A DNA stretch of 64,000 nt from NCBI RefSeq assembly GCF_015350795.1, contig NZ_JADKSH010000002.1, forward strand, positions 558,001 to 622,000, in the 5' to 3' direction. The notes beneath the pieces are model-generated. The model was not told the DNA's origin. It saw only the letters and a list, made by a program, of their open reading frames with translations, and did not search any database. Shown here one piece after another: positions 55,757 through 64,000 of the stretch; the first letter of the stretch is position 1, and every line of letters begins with the position of its first letter. This DNA comes from Microbacterium sp. VKM Ac-2870 (GTDB lineage Bacteria; Actinomycetota; Actinomycetes; Actinomycetales; Microbacteriaceae). A program made the translations under genes and the position numbers.

Positions 55757-57514
55757 GTGGTCACCCGTCTGTCGAACTTCTTCCTCCGCACGCTTCGCGA
55801 AGACCCCTCGGATGCCGAGGTCACGAGCCACCGCCTGCTCGTGCGCGCCGGCTACATCCGCCGCCAGGCGCCGGGAATCTTCGCCTGGCTGCCGCTCGGA
55901 CTGCGGGTGAAGGCGCGCATCGAGACCATCATCCGCGAGGAGATGTCCGCGGCGGGGGCGCAGGAAGTGCATTTCCCCGCGCTCATGCCCCGCGACCCCT
56001 ACCAGGCGACGGGTCGGTGGGAGGAGTACGGCGACGGCATCTTCCGCCTGAAGGACCGCAAGGGCGCCGACTACCTGCTCGCTCCGACCCACGAAGAGGC
56101 CTTCACACTGCTCGTGAAAGACCTCTACGGTTCGTACAAAGATCTGCCGCTGACGATCTACCAGATCCAGGACAAGTACCGCGACGAGGCTCGACCCCGC
56201 GCCGGGCTCCTGCGCGGGCGCGAGTTCACGATGAAGGACGCCTACTCGTTCGACTACACCGACGCCGGGCTCGACACGAGCTACATGGCTCAGCGTGACG
56301 CCTACGAGCGCATCTTCCAGCGTCTCGGCCTGGAGTACGTCATCGTCCAGGCGGATGCCGGGGCGATGGGCGGCTCGCGCAGCGAGGAGTTCCTGCACCC
56401 CACCGCGATCGGCGAAGACACCTTCGTGCGTTCCGCGGGAGGCTACGCAGCCAACGTCGAGGCGTACGAGACGCTCGCGCCGGCACCGATCCCCTTCGAC
56501 GGTCTGCCCGCGCCCGTGATCTTCGACTCGCCCAACACGCCCACCATCGACACGCTCGTCGCCCACGCGAACGGGGTCCTGGACGGCGAGTACACCGCCG
56601 CGCAGACGCTCAAGAACGTGGTCCTGGCCCTGACCCACCTCGACGGCTCCCGCGAGCTGGTGATCGTCGGCGTCCCCGGTGACCGCGACATCGACGACAA
56701 ACGCGTCGAAGTGGCTTTCGCGCCCGCCGAGGTCGAGCCTGCGACCGCCGACGATTTCGAGAAGCACCCGCTGCTGGTGAAGGGGTACATCGGTCCGTGG
56801 TCGCCCGAGGGAGCAATCCTGGGTGGAGGGTCGGCCACCGGCATCCGCTACTTCCTCGACCCCCGCGTGGTCGAGGGCACCAGCTGGATCACCGGTGCCA
56901 ACATCGACCAGAAACATGTGCACTCGCTCGTCGCCGGCCGCGACTTCGCCGCCGACGGCTTCGTCGAGGTCGCAACGGTGCGCGCGGGCGACCCTGCTCC
57001 CGACGGTTCCGGGCCCGTTGAGCTCGCTCGCGGCATGGAGATCGGTCACGTGTTCCAGCTCGGCCGCAAGTACGCCGACGCGCTGGGGCTGAAGGTCCTC
57101 GACGAGAACGGCAAGCTCGTCACAGTGACAATGGGCTCGTACGGCATCGGCGTCACCCGCATTCTCGCGATCATCGCCGAGCTCAACAACGACGACAAGG
57201 GCCTGATCTGGCCGGCGTCCGTCGCGCCGTTCGACGTGCAGGTGGTTGCGACGGGGCGGGATGCCGCGGCATTCGAACTCGCGGAGACGCTGTCGGCCGA
57301 CCTCGAGTCGGCTGGCCTCGACGTGCTCTACGACGACCGCCCGAAGGTGTCTCCCGGCGTCAAGTTCGGCGACGCCGAGCTGATCGGTGTGCCGCAGATC
57401 GTCATCGTCGGTCGCGGTGCGGCCGACGGCGAGGTGGAGCTGTGGGATCGCCGCTCCGGTGAGCGCACGCTCGTGTCGGCGGCGGATGCCGTGGCGCGCC
57501 TCGCCGCGGGCTGA
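55757..57514 (+). CDS. proS: Prolyl-tRNA synthetase, bacterial type with editing domain
   Basis: 585 residues. Class II motifs: motif 1 region ([19 protein letters not shown]), motif 2 ([22 protein letters not shown], here residues 134-155), and motif 3 ([16 protein letters not shown]). An inserted YbaK-like editing domain (about 225-385) removes Ala-tRNA-Pro, with [22 protein letters not shown] inside it. The C-terminal anticodon-binding domain contains [23 protein letters not shown] 55757 gives the usual start [15 protein letters not shown]. In actinobacteria proS commonly follows ispG; here 8.4 kb of inserted genes separate them. Confidence 0.96.
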   Translation: MVTRLSNFFLRTLREDPSDAEVTSHRLLVRAGYIRRQAPGIFAWLPLGLRVKARIETIIREEMSAAGAQEVHFPALMPRDPYQATGRWEEYGDGIFRLKDRKGADYLLAPTHEEAFTLLVKDLYGSYKDLPLTIYQIQDKYRDEARPRAGLLRGREFTMKDAYSFDYTDAGLDTSYMAQRDAYERIFQRLGLEYVIVQADAGAMGGSRSEEFLHPTAIGEDTFVRSAGGYAANVEAYETLAPAPIPFDGLPAPVIFDSPNTPTIDTLVAHANGVLDGEYTAAQTLKNVVLALTHLDGSRELVIVGVPGDRDIDDKRVEVAFAPAEVEPATADDFEKHPLLVKGYIGPWSPEGAILGGGSATGIRYFLDPRVVEGTSWITGANIDQKHVHSLVAGRDFAADGFVEVATVRAGDPAPDGSGPVELARGMEIGHVFQLGRKYADALGLKVLDENGKLVTVTMGSYGIGVTRILAIIAELNNDDKGLIWPASVAPFDVQVVATGRDAAAFELAETLSADLESAGLDVLYDDRPKVSPGVKFGDAELIGVPQIVIVGRGAADGEVELWDRRSGERTLVSAADAVARLAAG

Positions 57515-57539
57515 GTTCGAAGCGCTGCGGCACCGCGCG

Positions 57540-58910
57540 TCAGAACGGCGCGGGTACGGTGTCGTCGATAACCGGAGTTTCGGGTTGGAAGACCGGCATG
57601 CGTCGCTCCGGTTCCACGAGGTACCGCCGTCCGTAGGGTGAGGTCCACTCGACGACGCCGCCGCTTCCGGGAACCTGGACGACGCTCCACCCGCCGTGGT
57701 GCTTGACCGTGTGATGGCCGGTGCACAGTGGCGCGAGATTATCGGCCGAGGTCGCCCCGCCGTTCTGCCAGGCGAGGGTGTGATCGATCTCGCAGCGTGA
57801 GGCCGGCATCGTGCAGCCGGGTGCCATGCAGCGCTCCGCTCGCCACCGCACCAGGCGACGCAACTCGGGTGGAGGCTCGTATCGGCCGCGCCCCACGGAG
57901 AGCACGACTCCGGTTTCGGGGTGAGTCAGCACACGCATCCAGCTCTTCGCGCCGCCGCTGAGCAGGCGCGCCTGCGCGATCGGAATGGGTCCGACGCCCT
58001 CCACCGTCGCCGATGCAGTCGCGCCCGCCCCACCCTGCTCGTCGACGGTCTCGCCGGCGAGGAGGGACAGCGCAGGCACCGTCACCACGACGGTCGGTCG
58101 GATTCCACGCACCGCCGCGGCGTGGCCCTCGCAGCGGCCGTCGATCAGCAGATCGCAGAGCACATCCGCGCGTACCTGATCGAGAGTGCGCTCGTCGACG
58201 TCGTGGCTCGCACCCGTCGTGTCGCGGCGGTCGTGGGCCCGGCGCCCCGTGATGACCGCCGTCATGCGCGTCAGGCGGTCGAAGATCGCGTGTGCCTCCA
58301 CCGACGGAAGGTAGGCCGTCAGTCGCGACATTCCCTCCGTGGCCTGTTCGACATGCACGTGTCGCCGATCCAGCGCCCGCGTGCGCGTCTCTATCGCCGT
58401 CTCGGTGCTCAGCACGGCGACGAGGTCGCGAAGACGGCGACGAAACGCGCCGGCCGGAAGCTCCTCGGCGAGCTCGATCGCACGGTCGGTGAGCCGAGAG
58501 CGGACCGTCGGCTCGGCTTCATCCAGGACATCGATGAGAAAACGAGCATGCTGATCGGTGATGCGGGCGCAGCGCAACGCCTCCAGTGCGCCCGGGTAAC
58601 GCTCGACGAGCGCCGTTGCGCGCACCATGAGGTCACCTGCGGCGTACTCGGTGATGCGCAGAGCCGCGGCCAGCTCAAGGCGCAGCGAGCGATCGACCAT
58701 TTCGTCGGTGCACGCGCGCACCGGGGCCGCCCGCATCGCGTCCCGTCGCGCCTCGGCGACGCAGGTGTACTGCTCCGCCGTGTGCAGGGCGAGCAATGTC
58801 GCGACATCGGTCACCTGGGCGACCGGATCGCGGGGGAGAAGCGCCGGTTCGTACAGGGCGGCCTCGTCCCACCAGCCCGGGTCGGGCTCGGCATCGATGT
58901 CGGTCACCAT
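57540..58910 (-). CDS. DUF222 / HNH endonuclease-domain protein
   Basis: 456 residues. An N-terminal helical DUF222 domain (about 30-300) is followed by an HNH motif near residues 370-412, with RCMAPGCTMPASRCEIDHT, GGATSADNLAPLC and HHTVKHHGG; the Cys pairs probably hold a structural zinc. These proteins occur in many paralogues in actinobacterial genomes; nuclease activity is predicted, biological role unknown. ATG 58910 is preceded by a TACACT -10 box 6 nt away, so it is leaderless. The open frame upstream of 58910 is not used. Confidence 0.88.
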   Translation of the reverse strand: MVTDIDAEPDPGWWDEAALYEPALLPRDPVAQVTDVATLLALHTAEQYTCVAEARRDAMRAAPVRACTDEMVDRSLRLELAAALRITEYAAGDLMVRATALVERYPGALEALRCARITDQHARFLIDVLDEAEPTVRSRLTDRAIELAEELPAGAFRRRLRDLVAVLSTETAIETRTRALDRRHVHVEQATEGMSRLTAYLPSVEAHAIFDRLTRMTAVITGRRAHDRRDTTGASHDVDERTLDQVRADVLCDLLIDGRCEGHAAAVRGIRPTVVVTVPALSLLAGETVDEQGGAGATASATVEGVGPIPIAQARLLSGGAKSWMRVLTHPETGVVLSVGRGRYEPPPELRRLVRWRAERCMAPGCTMPASRCEIDHTLAWQNGGATSADNLAPLCTGHHTVKHHGGWSVVQVPGSGGVVEWTSPYGRRYLVEPERRMPVFQPETPVIDDTVPAPF

Positions 58911-58916
58911 GCCTAC

Positions 58917-58922
58917 AGTGTA
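58917..58922 (-). promoter_or_regulatory. -10 box (TACACT) of the HNH-protein gene
   Basis: On the minus strand TACACT ends 6 nt before the ATG at 58910, with no SD. Confidence 0.5.
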
Positions 58923-59058
58923 GAACAAAGATTCGAAACTCGGAAGAGAGAAATGTGATGGATATGACGGAATCGCTGTCCAGCAGCCGTCCTCCGCAGC
59001 GAACGGGACGTTCCACCGCCGTTCACCCGAAGCCACGCCGAGATGTCAGGCTGGAGGT

Positions 59059-60114
59059 ATGCCCGACAGTTCCATGCTCCCTCCCGCCGTGACCGACGGC
59101 ATCCGCCGCCTGCTCGACGACGCTGGCATCACGGCCGACGTCGACCTCGTCGCGCGCATCCTCGCGACGGGGGTGGGTATGGGCGTCGACGGCACGGATC
59201 GACTCGACCTCAAGATCACGTCGGCCGCGCTCACCGAGATGCGCGCGGCGTTCCGGTTGTTCGCGCCGTTTCAGGGAGTACCCAAGGTCACCGTTTTCGG
59301 TTCGGCGCGCACCGCGCCCGATTCCGAGCTGTACCGCCTCACCGTCGAGCTGACGCAAGCGCTGGCGTCGCGCGGGTGGATGACGGTCACCGGCGCGGGG
59401 CCGGGGATCATGCAGGCGGCGGCGCAAGGAGCCGGGCCCGACCACTCTCTGGGCGTGTCGATCAGGCTGCCCTTCGAGGAGAAGCCGAACGCGATCATTG
59501 CCGCCCACGCGCGCAATGTCGCCATGAAGTACTTCTTCACACGCAAGCTCATGCTGGTCAAGGAGTCGAGCGGTTTCGTCTGCATGCCCGGCGGGTTCGG
59601 CACACTGGATGAGATGTTCGAGCTGCTGACGCTGCAGCAGACCGGCAAAGCGTCGCCGACGCCCATCGTGCTGCTCGACCGCCCGGAAGGCACGTTCTGG
59701 GAGGGGCTTCGCCGGTTCATCGATGAGCACCTCATCCCCGAGGGCGTGATCTCACCCGACGATCTCGACCGCGTGGTCGTGACCGACTCGGTGCAGGCAG
59801 CCGTCGAGGAGATCACCGGCTTCTACCGCAACTACGTCTCGCTGCGCTGGGTGGGCACACGTCTCGTCCTGCGGCTTCGCGCCACACCCACCGACGCCGA
59901 CGTCGCGGTTCTGAATGAGCGATTCGGCGATCTCCTCGTCGACGGCGAGATCGAGCGGCGGGGGCCTCTGAAAGCCGAACGCGAAGACGAGGACATGCTC
60001 GACGCGCCGCGACTGGTCCTGCGCTTTGCGCAGCGGCGCGTGGGGGAGCTGCATCACCTGATCCGTGCGATCAACGCGTTGCCGAGCGCGCCCATTCAGG
60101 CGCGCCCGGCGTAA
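59059..60114 (+). CDS. LOG-family (TIGR00730-like) Rossmann-fold protein, long form
   Basis: 351 residues, longer than typical cytokinin-activating LOG proteins (about 190). The lysine-decarboxylase-like domain (about 70-255) has VTVFGSARTAPDSELY, VTGAGPGIMQAAAQGA and the diagnostic CMPGGFGTLDEMFE (PGGxGTxxE). A helical N-terminus of about 70 residues and a C-terminal extension after residue 255 (NYVSLRWVGTRLVLRLR) are outside the catalytic core. Small LOGs release free cytokinins or cleave nucleotide 5'-monophosphates at the glycosidic bond; whether the long form does so is unknown. Confidence 0.85.
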   Translation: MPDSSMLPPAVTDGIRRLLDDAGITADVDLVARILATGVGMGVDGTDRLDLKITSAALTEMRAAFRLFAPFQGVPKVTVFGSARTAPDSELYRLTVELTQALASRGWMTVTGAGPGIMQAAAQGAGPDHSLGVSIRLPFEEKPNAIIAAHARNVAMKYFFTRKLMLVKESSGFVCMPGGFGTLDEMFELLTLQQTGKASPTPIVLLDRPEGTFWEGLRRFIDEHLIPEGVISPDDLDRVVVTDSVQAAVEEITGFYRNYVSLRWVGTRLVLRLRATPTDADVAVLNERFGDLLVDGEIERRGPLKAEREDEDMLDAPRLVLRFAQRRVGELHHLIRAINALPSAPIQARPA

Positions 60115-60126
60115 GCGCGGGCGGGA

Positions 60127-60627
60127 TCAGCAGACGATCTTGCCGTGGTTCATCGTGTGGTCCGGCGTCTCGCGCGTGACGAGAGCCTTGAGCATGCCGG
60201 CGGCCATGACCAACGTGCCGTGGGCCGGCTCCCAGAACTCGGTTTCGACGGGCGCGACCTTCAACAGGGCGATGTCGGGGGTCTCCAGCCCATCGTCGAA
60301 CCAGATGTCGAGCGACGGCGACCACAGCTGCTCCATCCGCGCCCGGTCGTGGACGATCGTCGCGCGCCCCGCGACGGAGACGTAGCGCATGCCCTTCGCG
60401 TCGCAGTAGGCGAGGTTCACATCGCGATCGGCCTCGATCTCGTCGGCCTTCTTCGTCTCATCCGACGTGAAGAACCAGATGTCGCCGTTCTCGTCCATCT
60501 CCCGCGTGCTCATGGGGCGGCTGACGAGCCGGCCGGCGGCATCCACCGTCGTGAGCATGGTGAAGTCGATGTCTTCCACGAGCGCCTTCACGCGATCGCG
60601 GGCCTCGGTTCCAGTGAGTTCAGTCAT
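60127..60627 (-). CDS. Pyridoxamine 5'-phosphate oxidase-like (general stress protein 26 type)
   Basis: 166 residues, split-barrel flavin-binding fold. DFTMLTTVDAAGRLVSRPMST, residues about 20-40, starts the barrel; DIWFFTSDETKKADEIEADRDVNLAY (about 51-76) and YVSVAGRATIVHDRARMEQLW follow the GsiB/Gsp26 family pattern. Such proteins bind FMN/FAD or F420; substrate and role are unknown. Convergent with the LOG gene (12-nt gap). No other clear domain. Confidence 0.83.
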   Translation of the reverse strand: MTELTGTEARDRVKALVEDIDFTMLTTVDAAGRLVSRPMSTREMDENGDIWFFTSDETKKADEIEADRDVNLAYCDAKGMRYVSVAGRATIVHDRARMEQLWSPSLDIWFDDGLETPDIALLKVAPVETEFWEPAHGTLVMAAGMLKALVTRETPDHTMNHGKIVC

Positions 60628-60711
60628 GCATCGACTCTGCCGCCGTGGCCTGGCCGCTCCCAGGGCCTTGACAGAGCCCGCTCCCGGTGCCGGCGACGCG
60701 TCGTGTCTCGT

Positions 60712-61335
60712 TCACGGCTCGCGGTCGGTGATCCCGCTGCGGAACCAGGCCGGCCCCAGAGGAAGGATGCGTCGGCCCATCGTTCGCCACGCGAACTTCT
60801 CCACGAGCATGTACGCCGCCGTCGCCGAAGCGCCCAGAAGCAGCCATGCGCCGACCACGCCCACCTTGTCCGATCCCACGAATGACCCGACGGATTCGAG
60901 AGCGAGCCCGAGACATACCAGCAGCAGGGTGACCGGGAGCGCCGAATTATGCGTGGCCCCGGCGAACATGAATCCGAGCGCGAGCACCGCGAACATCATC
61001 GAGAACAGCGGCCGCGCGGGACCGGAGACTTCGAAGAAGCCCAGTTCGCCGCCCAGCAGGAAGCCCGGCATGCAGATCCAGTACCAACCGAACGCGTTGT
61101 AGACGATGAAATGGAAGTCGTCGCCGATGAAGTACGAGAGCATGCCCGCGGTCACCTGGACCACGCCGCCGAACACCGCGCCCACCCAGAACACCGCGCT
61201 TTCGTTGTGCACGCCGAGGTGCGCCAACTGGGCGGTGAGGGTGGCGAGCACGAACCCCAGCAGACCGATCAAGCCGGGATCGGCGCGGCGCGGCGTCGGC
61301 AGCGCGCGCCCGATCGAGGTGGAGGCGGCATCCAT
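60712..61335 (-). CDS. Acetate-uptake transporter family protein (GPR1/FUN34/YaaH-like)
   Basis: 207 residues, six membrane helices. DPGLIGLLGFVLATLTAQL at the start of helix 1 resembles the family NPxPLGL motif with Asp in place of Asn, and GAVFGGVVQVTAGMLSYFIGDDFHFIVYNAFGWYWI (residues about 62-97) follows the YaaH/SatP core. Likely carries acetate/succinate or another small acid, but the altered first motif makes substrate transfer from SatP uncertain. ATG 61335 was taken because upstream codons lack hydrophobic character. It is divergent from nusA, in the place where rimP is usually found. Confidence 0.78.
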   Translation of the reverse strand: MDAASTSIGRALPTPRRADPGLIGLLGFVLATLTAQLAHLGVHNESAVFWVGAVFGGVVQVTAGMLSYFIGDDFHFIVYNAFGWYWICMPGFLLGGELGFFEVSGPARPLFSMMFAVLALGFMFAGATHNSALPVTLLLVCLGLALESVGSFVGSDKVGVVGAWLLLGASATAAYMLVEKFAWRTMGRRILPLGPAWFRSGITDREP

Positions 61336-61383
61336 CTGGCAAGTATGCACGGCACGGGCGTCCGCTGCCGCGGGCCCATCGGC

Positions 61384-61389
61384 TAAAAT
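61384..61389 (+). promoter_or_regulatory. -10 box (TAAAAT) of the nusA-ylxR-infB operon
   Basis: TAAAAT is the strongest -10-like hexamer in the window. It lies 7 nt before an ATG that opens an 11-residue ORF, itself just ahead of nusA. Confidence 0.55.
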
Positions 61390-61396
61390 TGTGCAG

Positions 61397-61432
61397 ATGA
61401 CCGAGGGTGACCTCGCGTCGAGAGCTGAATAG
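61397..61432 (+). CDS. Possible leaderless 11-residue ORF before nusA
   Basis: ATG at 61397 starts MTEGDLASRAE and ends TAG at 61430-61432. Its stop overlaps the nusA Shine-Dalgarno AGGGAGG, so translation of the small ORF would bring ribosomes onto nusA. It starts where the transcript is predicted to begin. It might be a vestige or replacement of the rimP coupling seen elsewhere. Not conserved-domain supported. Confidence 0.35.
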   Translation: MTEGDLASRAE

Positions 61433-61442
61433 GGAGGCACCT

Positions 61443-62429
61443 GTGGACATCGATCTGGGACTGCTACGGACGGTCGAGCGCGAGAAGGAGATCCCGTTCG
61501 AGGAACTCGTCGGGATTATCGAGCAGGCGATCCTCACCGCATACGCCAAGCACACGTCTCCCACGGGAGAGCTTCCCGACGGCGCCCGCGCCGAACTCGA
61601 CCGCAAGACCGGCCATGTCGCCGTCTTCATCCCGCTACGCGATGAAGAGGACGTCATCATCGGCGAAGAGGAGTCGACTCCCGAGGACTTCGGTCGCATC
61701 GCCGCTTTCGCCGCGAAGCAGGTCATCGGACAGCGCCTGCGCGACATCGCCGACGAGGCCGTGCTCGGCGAGTTCCGCGGCAAGGAAGGCGACATCGTCG
61801 CCGGCGTCATCCAGCAGGGTCCGAACCCGCGCATGGTCCACGTCGACCTCGGCACCGTCGAGGCGATCCTCCCGCCCGAAGAGCAGGTCGCGGGTGAGCA
61901 GTACACCCACGGCTCGCGACTGCGCGTTTACGTGACCTCGGTCTCCAAGGGCACCAAGGGACCGCAGATCACTGTGTCGCGTACGCACCCGGGCCTGGTG
62001 CGCAAGCTCTTCGCGCTCGAGGTGCCCGAGATCGCGTCGGGCCTGGTCGAGATCACTTCGCTCGCGCGTGAGGCCGGTCACCGCACGAAGATCGCCGTCG
62101 TCGCGAAGGATCCCGCGATCAACGCCAAGGGCGCGTGCATCGGTGAGCTCGGCCGGCGTGTACGGGCCGTCACCGAAGAGCTCGGCGGCGAGAAGATCGA
62201 CATCGTCGACTACAACCCCGAACTGGCCGCGTTCGTCGCCAACGCGCTGTCTCCCGCCAAGGTGACCTCGAGCTTCATCCTCGACGCCGGCACCAAGGCC
62301 GTGCGCGCACTGGTGCCCGACTACCAGCTGTCCCTCGCGATCGGCAAGGAGGGCCAGAACGCCCGCCTCGCGGCGAAGCTCACCGGCGCCAAGATCGACA
62401 TCCAGCCCGACAGCATCTTGGAGTCGTGA
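61443..62429 (+). CDS. nusA: Transcription elongation/antitermination factor NusA
   Basis: 328 residues, the short form without C-terminal acidic repeats. The N-terminal RNA-polymerase-binding domain (about 1-115) is followed by S1 (GDIVAGVIQQGPNPRMVHVDLG), KH1 (REAGHRTKIAVVAKDPAINAKGACIGELG, residues about 213-241) and KH2 (IGKEGQNARLAAKLTGAKIDI). GTG 61443 has AGGGAGG 6 nt upstream. It works with Rho and NusG at pauses and terminators. rimP, its usual upstream neighbour, is not present in this window. Confidence 0.95.
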   Translation: MDIDLGLLRTVEREKEIPFEELVGIIEQAILTAYAKHTSPTGELPDGARAELDRKTGHVAVFIPLRDEEDVIIGEEESTPEDFGRIAAFAAKQVIGQRLRDIADEAVLGEFRGKEGDIVAGVIQQGPNPRMVHVDLGTVEAILPPEEQVAGEQYTHGSRLRVYVTSVSKGTKGPQITVSRTHPGLVRKLFALEVPEIASGLVEITSLAREAGHRTKIAVVAKDPAINAKGACIGELGRRVRAVTEELGGEKIDIVDYNPELAAFVANALSPAKVTSSFILDAGTKAVRALVPDYQLSLAIGKEGQNARLAAKLTGAKIDIQPDSILES

Positions 62430-62455
62430 CGGCTACAAGCGGCAACGGGGGTAAG

Positions 62456-62707
62456 ATGGAACCCGTTCGAACGTGCGTGGGATGCCGCGCGCGCGTCGCC
62501 TGCTCCACCCTCTTGCGAGTCGTGGAGCGAGACGGTGTCCTCGTCCCCGACGAGAAGGCCGTCCTCCCCGGGCGGGGCGCATGGGTGCATGACACGAGCG
62601 CGTGTGTGGATGCCGCTATCCGGCGTCGCGCCTTCGGACGAGCATTGCGTGTGTCGGGTCCACTCGACACGCAGACCTTTCAACACACCCACCAGCGAAA
62701 CGGCTGA
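62456..62707 (+). CDS. ylxR: YlxR-family RNA-binding protein
   Basis: 83 residues. PVRTCVGCRARVACSTLLRVV is the YlxR signature (residues 3-23, with the GR(G)A-type GRGAWVHD later). It is a small basic protein placed between nusA and infB in nearly all Gram-positive genomes; YlxR binds RNA/RNase P components in some species. ATG 62456 was preferred (GGGGGTAAG upstream, standard MEPVRTC start); a GTG at 62426 overlapping the nusA stop is possible. Confidence 0.9.
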   Translation: MEPVRTCVGCRARVACSTLLRVVERDGVLVPDEKAVLPGRGAWVHDTSACVDAAIRRRAFGRALRVSGPLDTQTFQHTHQRNG

Positions 62708-62799
62708 ACGGCTATGGACACAAAGTGAACGGCTCGAAATGAGACCCGTCCGCAAGTAACGGTCTGCCCTGTCCGGGGGAGACCTCAGACAGGAGAATT

Positions 62800-64000
62800 G
62801 TGGCAAACCCACGCGTGCACGAAATCGCCTCCGAGATCGGCGTCGACAGTAAAGTCGCCCTCGCGAAGCTGAAGGAGCTCGGCGAATACGTCAAGAGCCC
62901 CTCATCCACCATTGCGCCCCCCGTGGCGCGCAAGCTCCGTGCGGCCCTCGAGGCCGACGGCACCGCGAAGAAGTCCACCGACGCCGCGCCCGCCGCGTCG
63001 AGCACCGCATCGCGGACGCCCACCCCCGGCTCTGCCCGTCCGGGCGCCCGTCCCGGCCCGGCCAAGCCCGCAGCTCCGGCTCCGGCCGCGCCCGCCGCGG
63101 CAACCCCGGCACCCGCTGCAGCAACCGCACCGGCCCCGGCTCCGGCCGCGCCTGCCGCACCTGCGGCATCCGCTCCGGCCGCTGAAGCGTCGGCGGCCGA
63201 CTCCGCGACGCCCGACGCAGCCACTCCCGCCGCGCCCCGTCCCGGCGGCGCCCCGCGTCCGGGCAACAACCCGTTCGCGTCTGCGCAGGGCATGGGTCAG
63301 CGTCCCGCCGGCCCCCGTCCCGGTAACAACCCGTTCGCGTCCGCGCAGGGCATGGGTCAGCGGCCCAGCCCGACTCCCGGCAACATCCCGCGTCCGCAGG
63401 CGCCGCGTCCCGGCGCCCCGCGTCCGGGTGCGCCCCGTCCCGGCGGCGCAGGTCGTCCCGGCGGCGGCGGTCGTCCCGGCGCGCCGTTCCAGCAGCGTCC
63501 CGGCGGTCCCGGTCGTCCCGGCGGTGCCGGTGGCTTCCAGCGCCCCGGCGGCACGGGTGGTCCCGGCGCTCCCGCCGGCGGCTTCGCGGGTCGTCCCGGT
63601 GGCGGCGGCGGTCGCGGCCGTGGACCCGGCGGCGGTACCGCGGGTGCCTTCGGTAAGGGCGGTGGCAAGAGCAAGCAGCGCAAGTCGCGTCGGGCCAAGC
63701 GGCAAGAGTTCGAGATGCGGTCGGCACCGATTGTCGGTGGCGTCAACGTCTCGAAGGGCAACGGCGAGATCATCCGCCTGCGTCGCGGCGCGTCGATCGC
63801 TGACTTCGCCGACAAGCTCGAGGCACTGCGCGGGTACACCGTGCAGCCCGGCACGCTGGTGACGATCCTCTTCAACCTCGGCGAGATGGCGACGGCAACC
63901 GAGTCGCTCGACGAAGCCACGTTCGAGGTTCTGGGTGCCGAGCTCGGCTACAAGATCCAGATGGTCTCGCCCGAGGACGAGGACAAGGAGCTCCTGGAGG
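62800..64000 (+). CDS. infB: Translation initiation factor IF-2, N-terminal part (3' end outside window)
   Basis: The first 400 codons; the G domain lies beyond the window. Residues 1-50 form the IF2_N helical module ([20 protein letters not shown]). Next comes an Ala/Pro-rich stretch (to about 155), two copies of [14 protein letters not shown] 20 residues apart, and an Arg/Gly/Pro-rich stretch (about 190-285). Then the second IF2_N-like segment, with [13 protein letters not shown] and [19 protein letters not shown], begins. Start GTG follows AGGAGAATT. The long disordered N-terminus is typical of high-GC actinobacteria. IF-2 places initiator tRNA on the 30S subunit. Confidence 0.93.
   Translation, partial: MANPRVHEIASEIGVDSKVALAKLKELGEYVKSPSSTIAPPVARKLRAALEADGTAKKSTDAAPAASSTASRTPTPGSARPGARPGPAKPAAPAPAAPAAATPAPAAATAPAPAPAAPAAPAASAPAAEASAADSATPDAATPAAPRPGGAPRPGNNPFASAQGMGQRPAGPRPGNNPFASAQGMGQRPSPTPGNIPRPQAPRPGAPRPGAPRPGGAGRPGGGGRPGAPFQQRPGGPGRPGGAGGFQRPGGTGGPGAPAGGFAGRPGGGGGRGRGPGGGTAGAFGKGGGKSKQRKSRRAKRQEFEMRSAPIVGGVNVSKGNGEIIRLRRGASIADFADKLEALRGYTVQPGTLVTILFNLGEMATATESLDEATFEVLGAELGYKIQMVSPEDEDKELLE
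63264..63361 (+). repeat. Tandem 60-nt repeat inside infB
   Basis: AACAACCCGTTCGCGT begins two near-identical blocks exactly 60 nt apart (63264 and 63324), each continuing through GCGCAGGGCATGGGTCAGCG and encoding [14 protein letters not shown]. The repeat keeps the frame and lies in the disordered linker of IF-2. Confidence 0.75.

Overview
The window is high-GC chromosomal DNA from an actinobacterium, most likely Microbacterium or a close Microbacteriaceae relative. The evidence is the strong G/C preference at third codon positions, the actinobacterial gene order (argS-lysA-hom-thrC-thrB-rho-prfA...prmC-tsaC-wecA-atp operon; dxr...rseP...ispG...proS...nusA-ylxR-infB), many GTG starts, and many apparently leaderless genes with a TAGGCT-like -10 box 6-9 nt before the start codon. 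No tRNA, rRNA, CRISPR array, insertion sequence or prophage was seen. Almost all of the DNA is coding.

Layout. 1-9.4 kb: end of argS, an LmeA-like membrane protein, lysA, hom, thrC and thrB (aspartate-family amino acids), then rho and prfA. 9.4-11.4 kb: a small membrane protein and a reversed cysK-cysE pair that separates prfA from prmC. 11.6-21.9 kb: prmC, tsaC, wecA, an AtpI-like protein and the full F1Fo ATP synthase operon atpBEFHAGDC, closed by a clear intrinsic terminator. 21.9-34.8 kb: accessory genes: yaaA, two small membrane proteins, a heterodimeric ABC exporter, a PP2C phosphatase, an EccC/FtsK-like ATPase, asparaginase, an MBL hydrolase, OsmC and PlsC. 34.9-47.3 kb: an FKBP lipoprotein, then the isoprenoid/site-2-protease genes dxr, rseP and ispG. 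These are interrupted by an anaerobic pflB-pflA pair, a copper-type YcnI pair, and a PhzE-type fused anthranilate/ADIC synthase gene with a tryptophan attenuator. 47.4-55.7 kb: treS-mak (trehalose to maltose-1-phosphate), a PLP gamma-family enzyme with a divergent Lrp regulator, ACC deaminase with a GntR regulator, and an RNB nuclease. 55.7-64 kb: proS, an HNH/DUF222 protein, a LOG-family protein, a flavin/PNPOx-like protein, an acetate-transporter-like protein, nusA, ylxR and the 5' part of infB.

The most interesting signals are regulatory. First, the 11-residue leader peptide MFANTSWWPTR (tandem Trp) and mutually exclusive hairpins upstream of the PhzE-like gene form a textbook trp attenuator, apparently on a leaderless transcript. 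Second, ACC deaminase (all diagnostic residues present) is cotranscribed with a GntR regulator whose promoter is overlapped by a palindrome. Third, twin TGGTC-N-GACCA-type palindromes lie upstream of pflBA. Fourth, the octamer GGATGCCG/CGGCATCC is strongly over-represented on both strands. Two short ORFs just ahead of rho and nusA, the apparent absence of rimP and rpmE from their usual places, and a frameshifted gene remnant before ispG are also worth attention. I did not find a wholly new multi-gene defence or mobile system.
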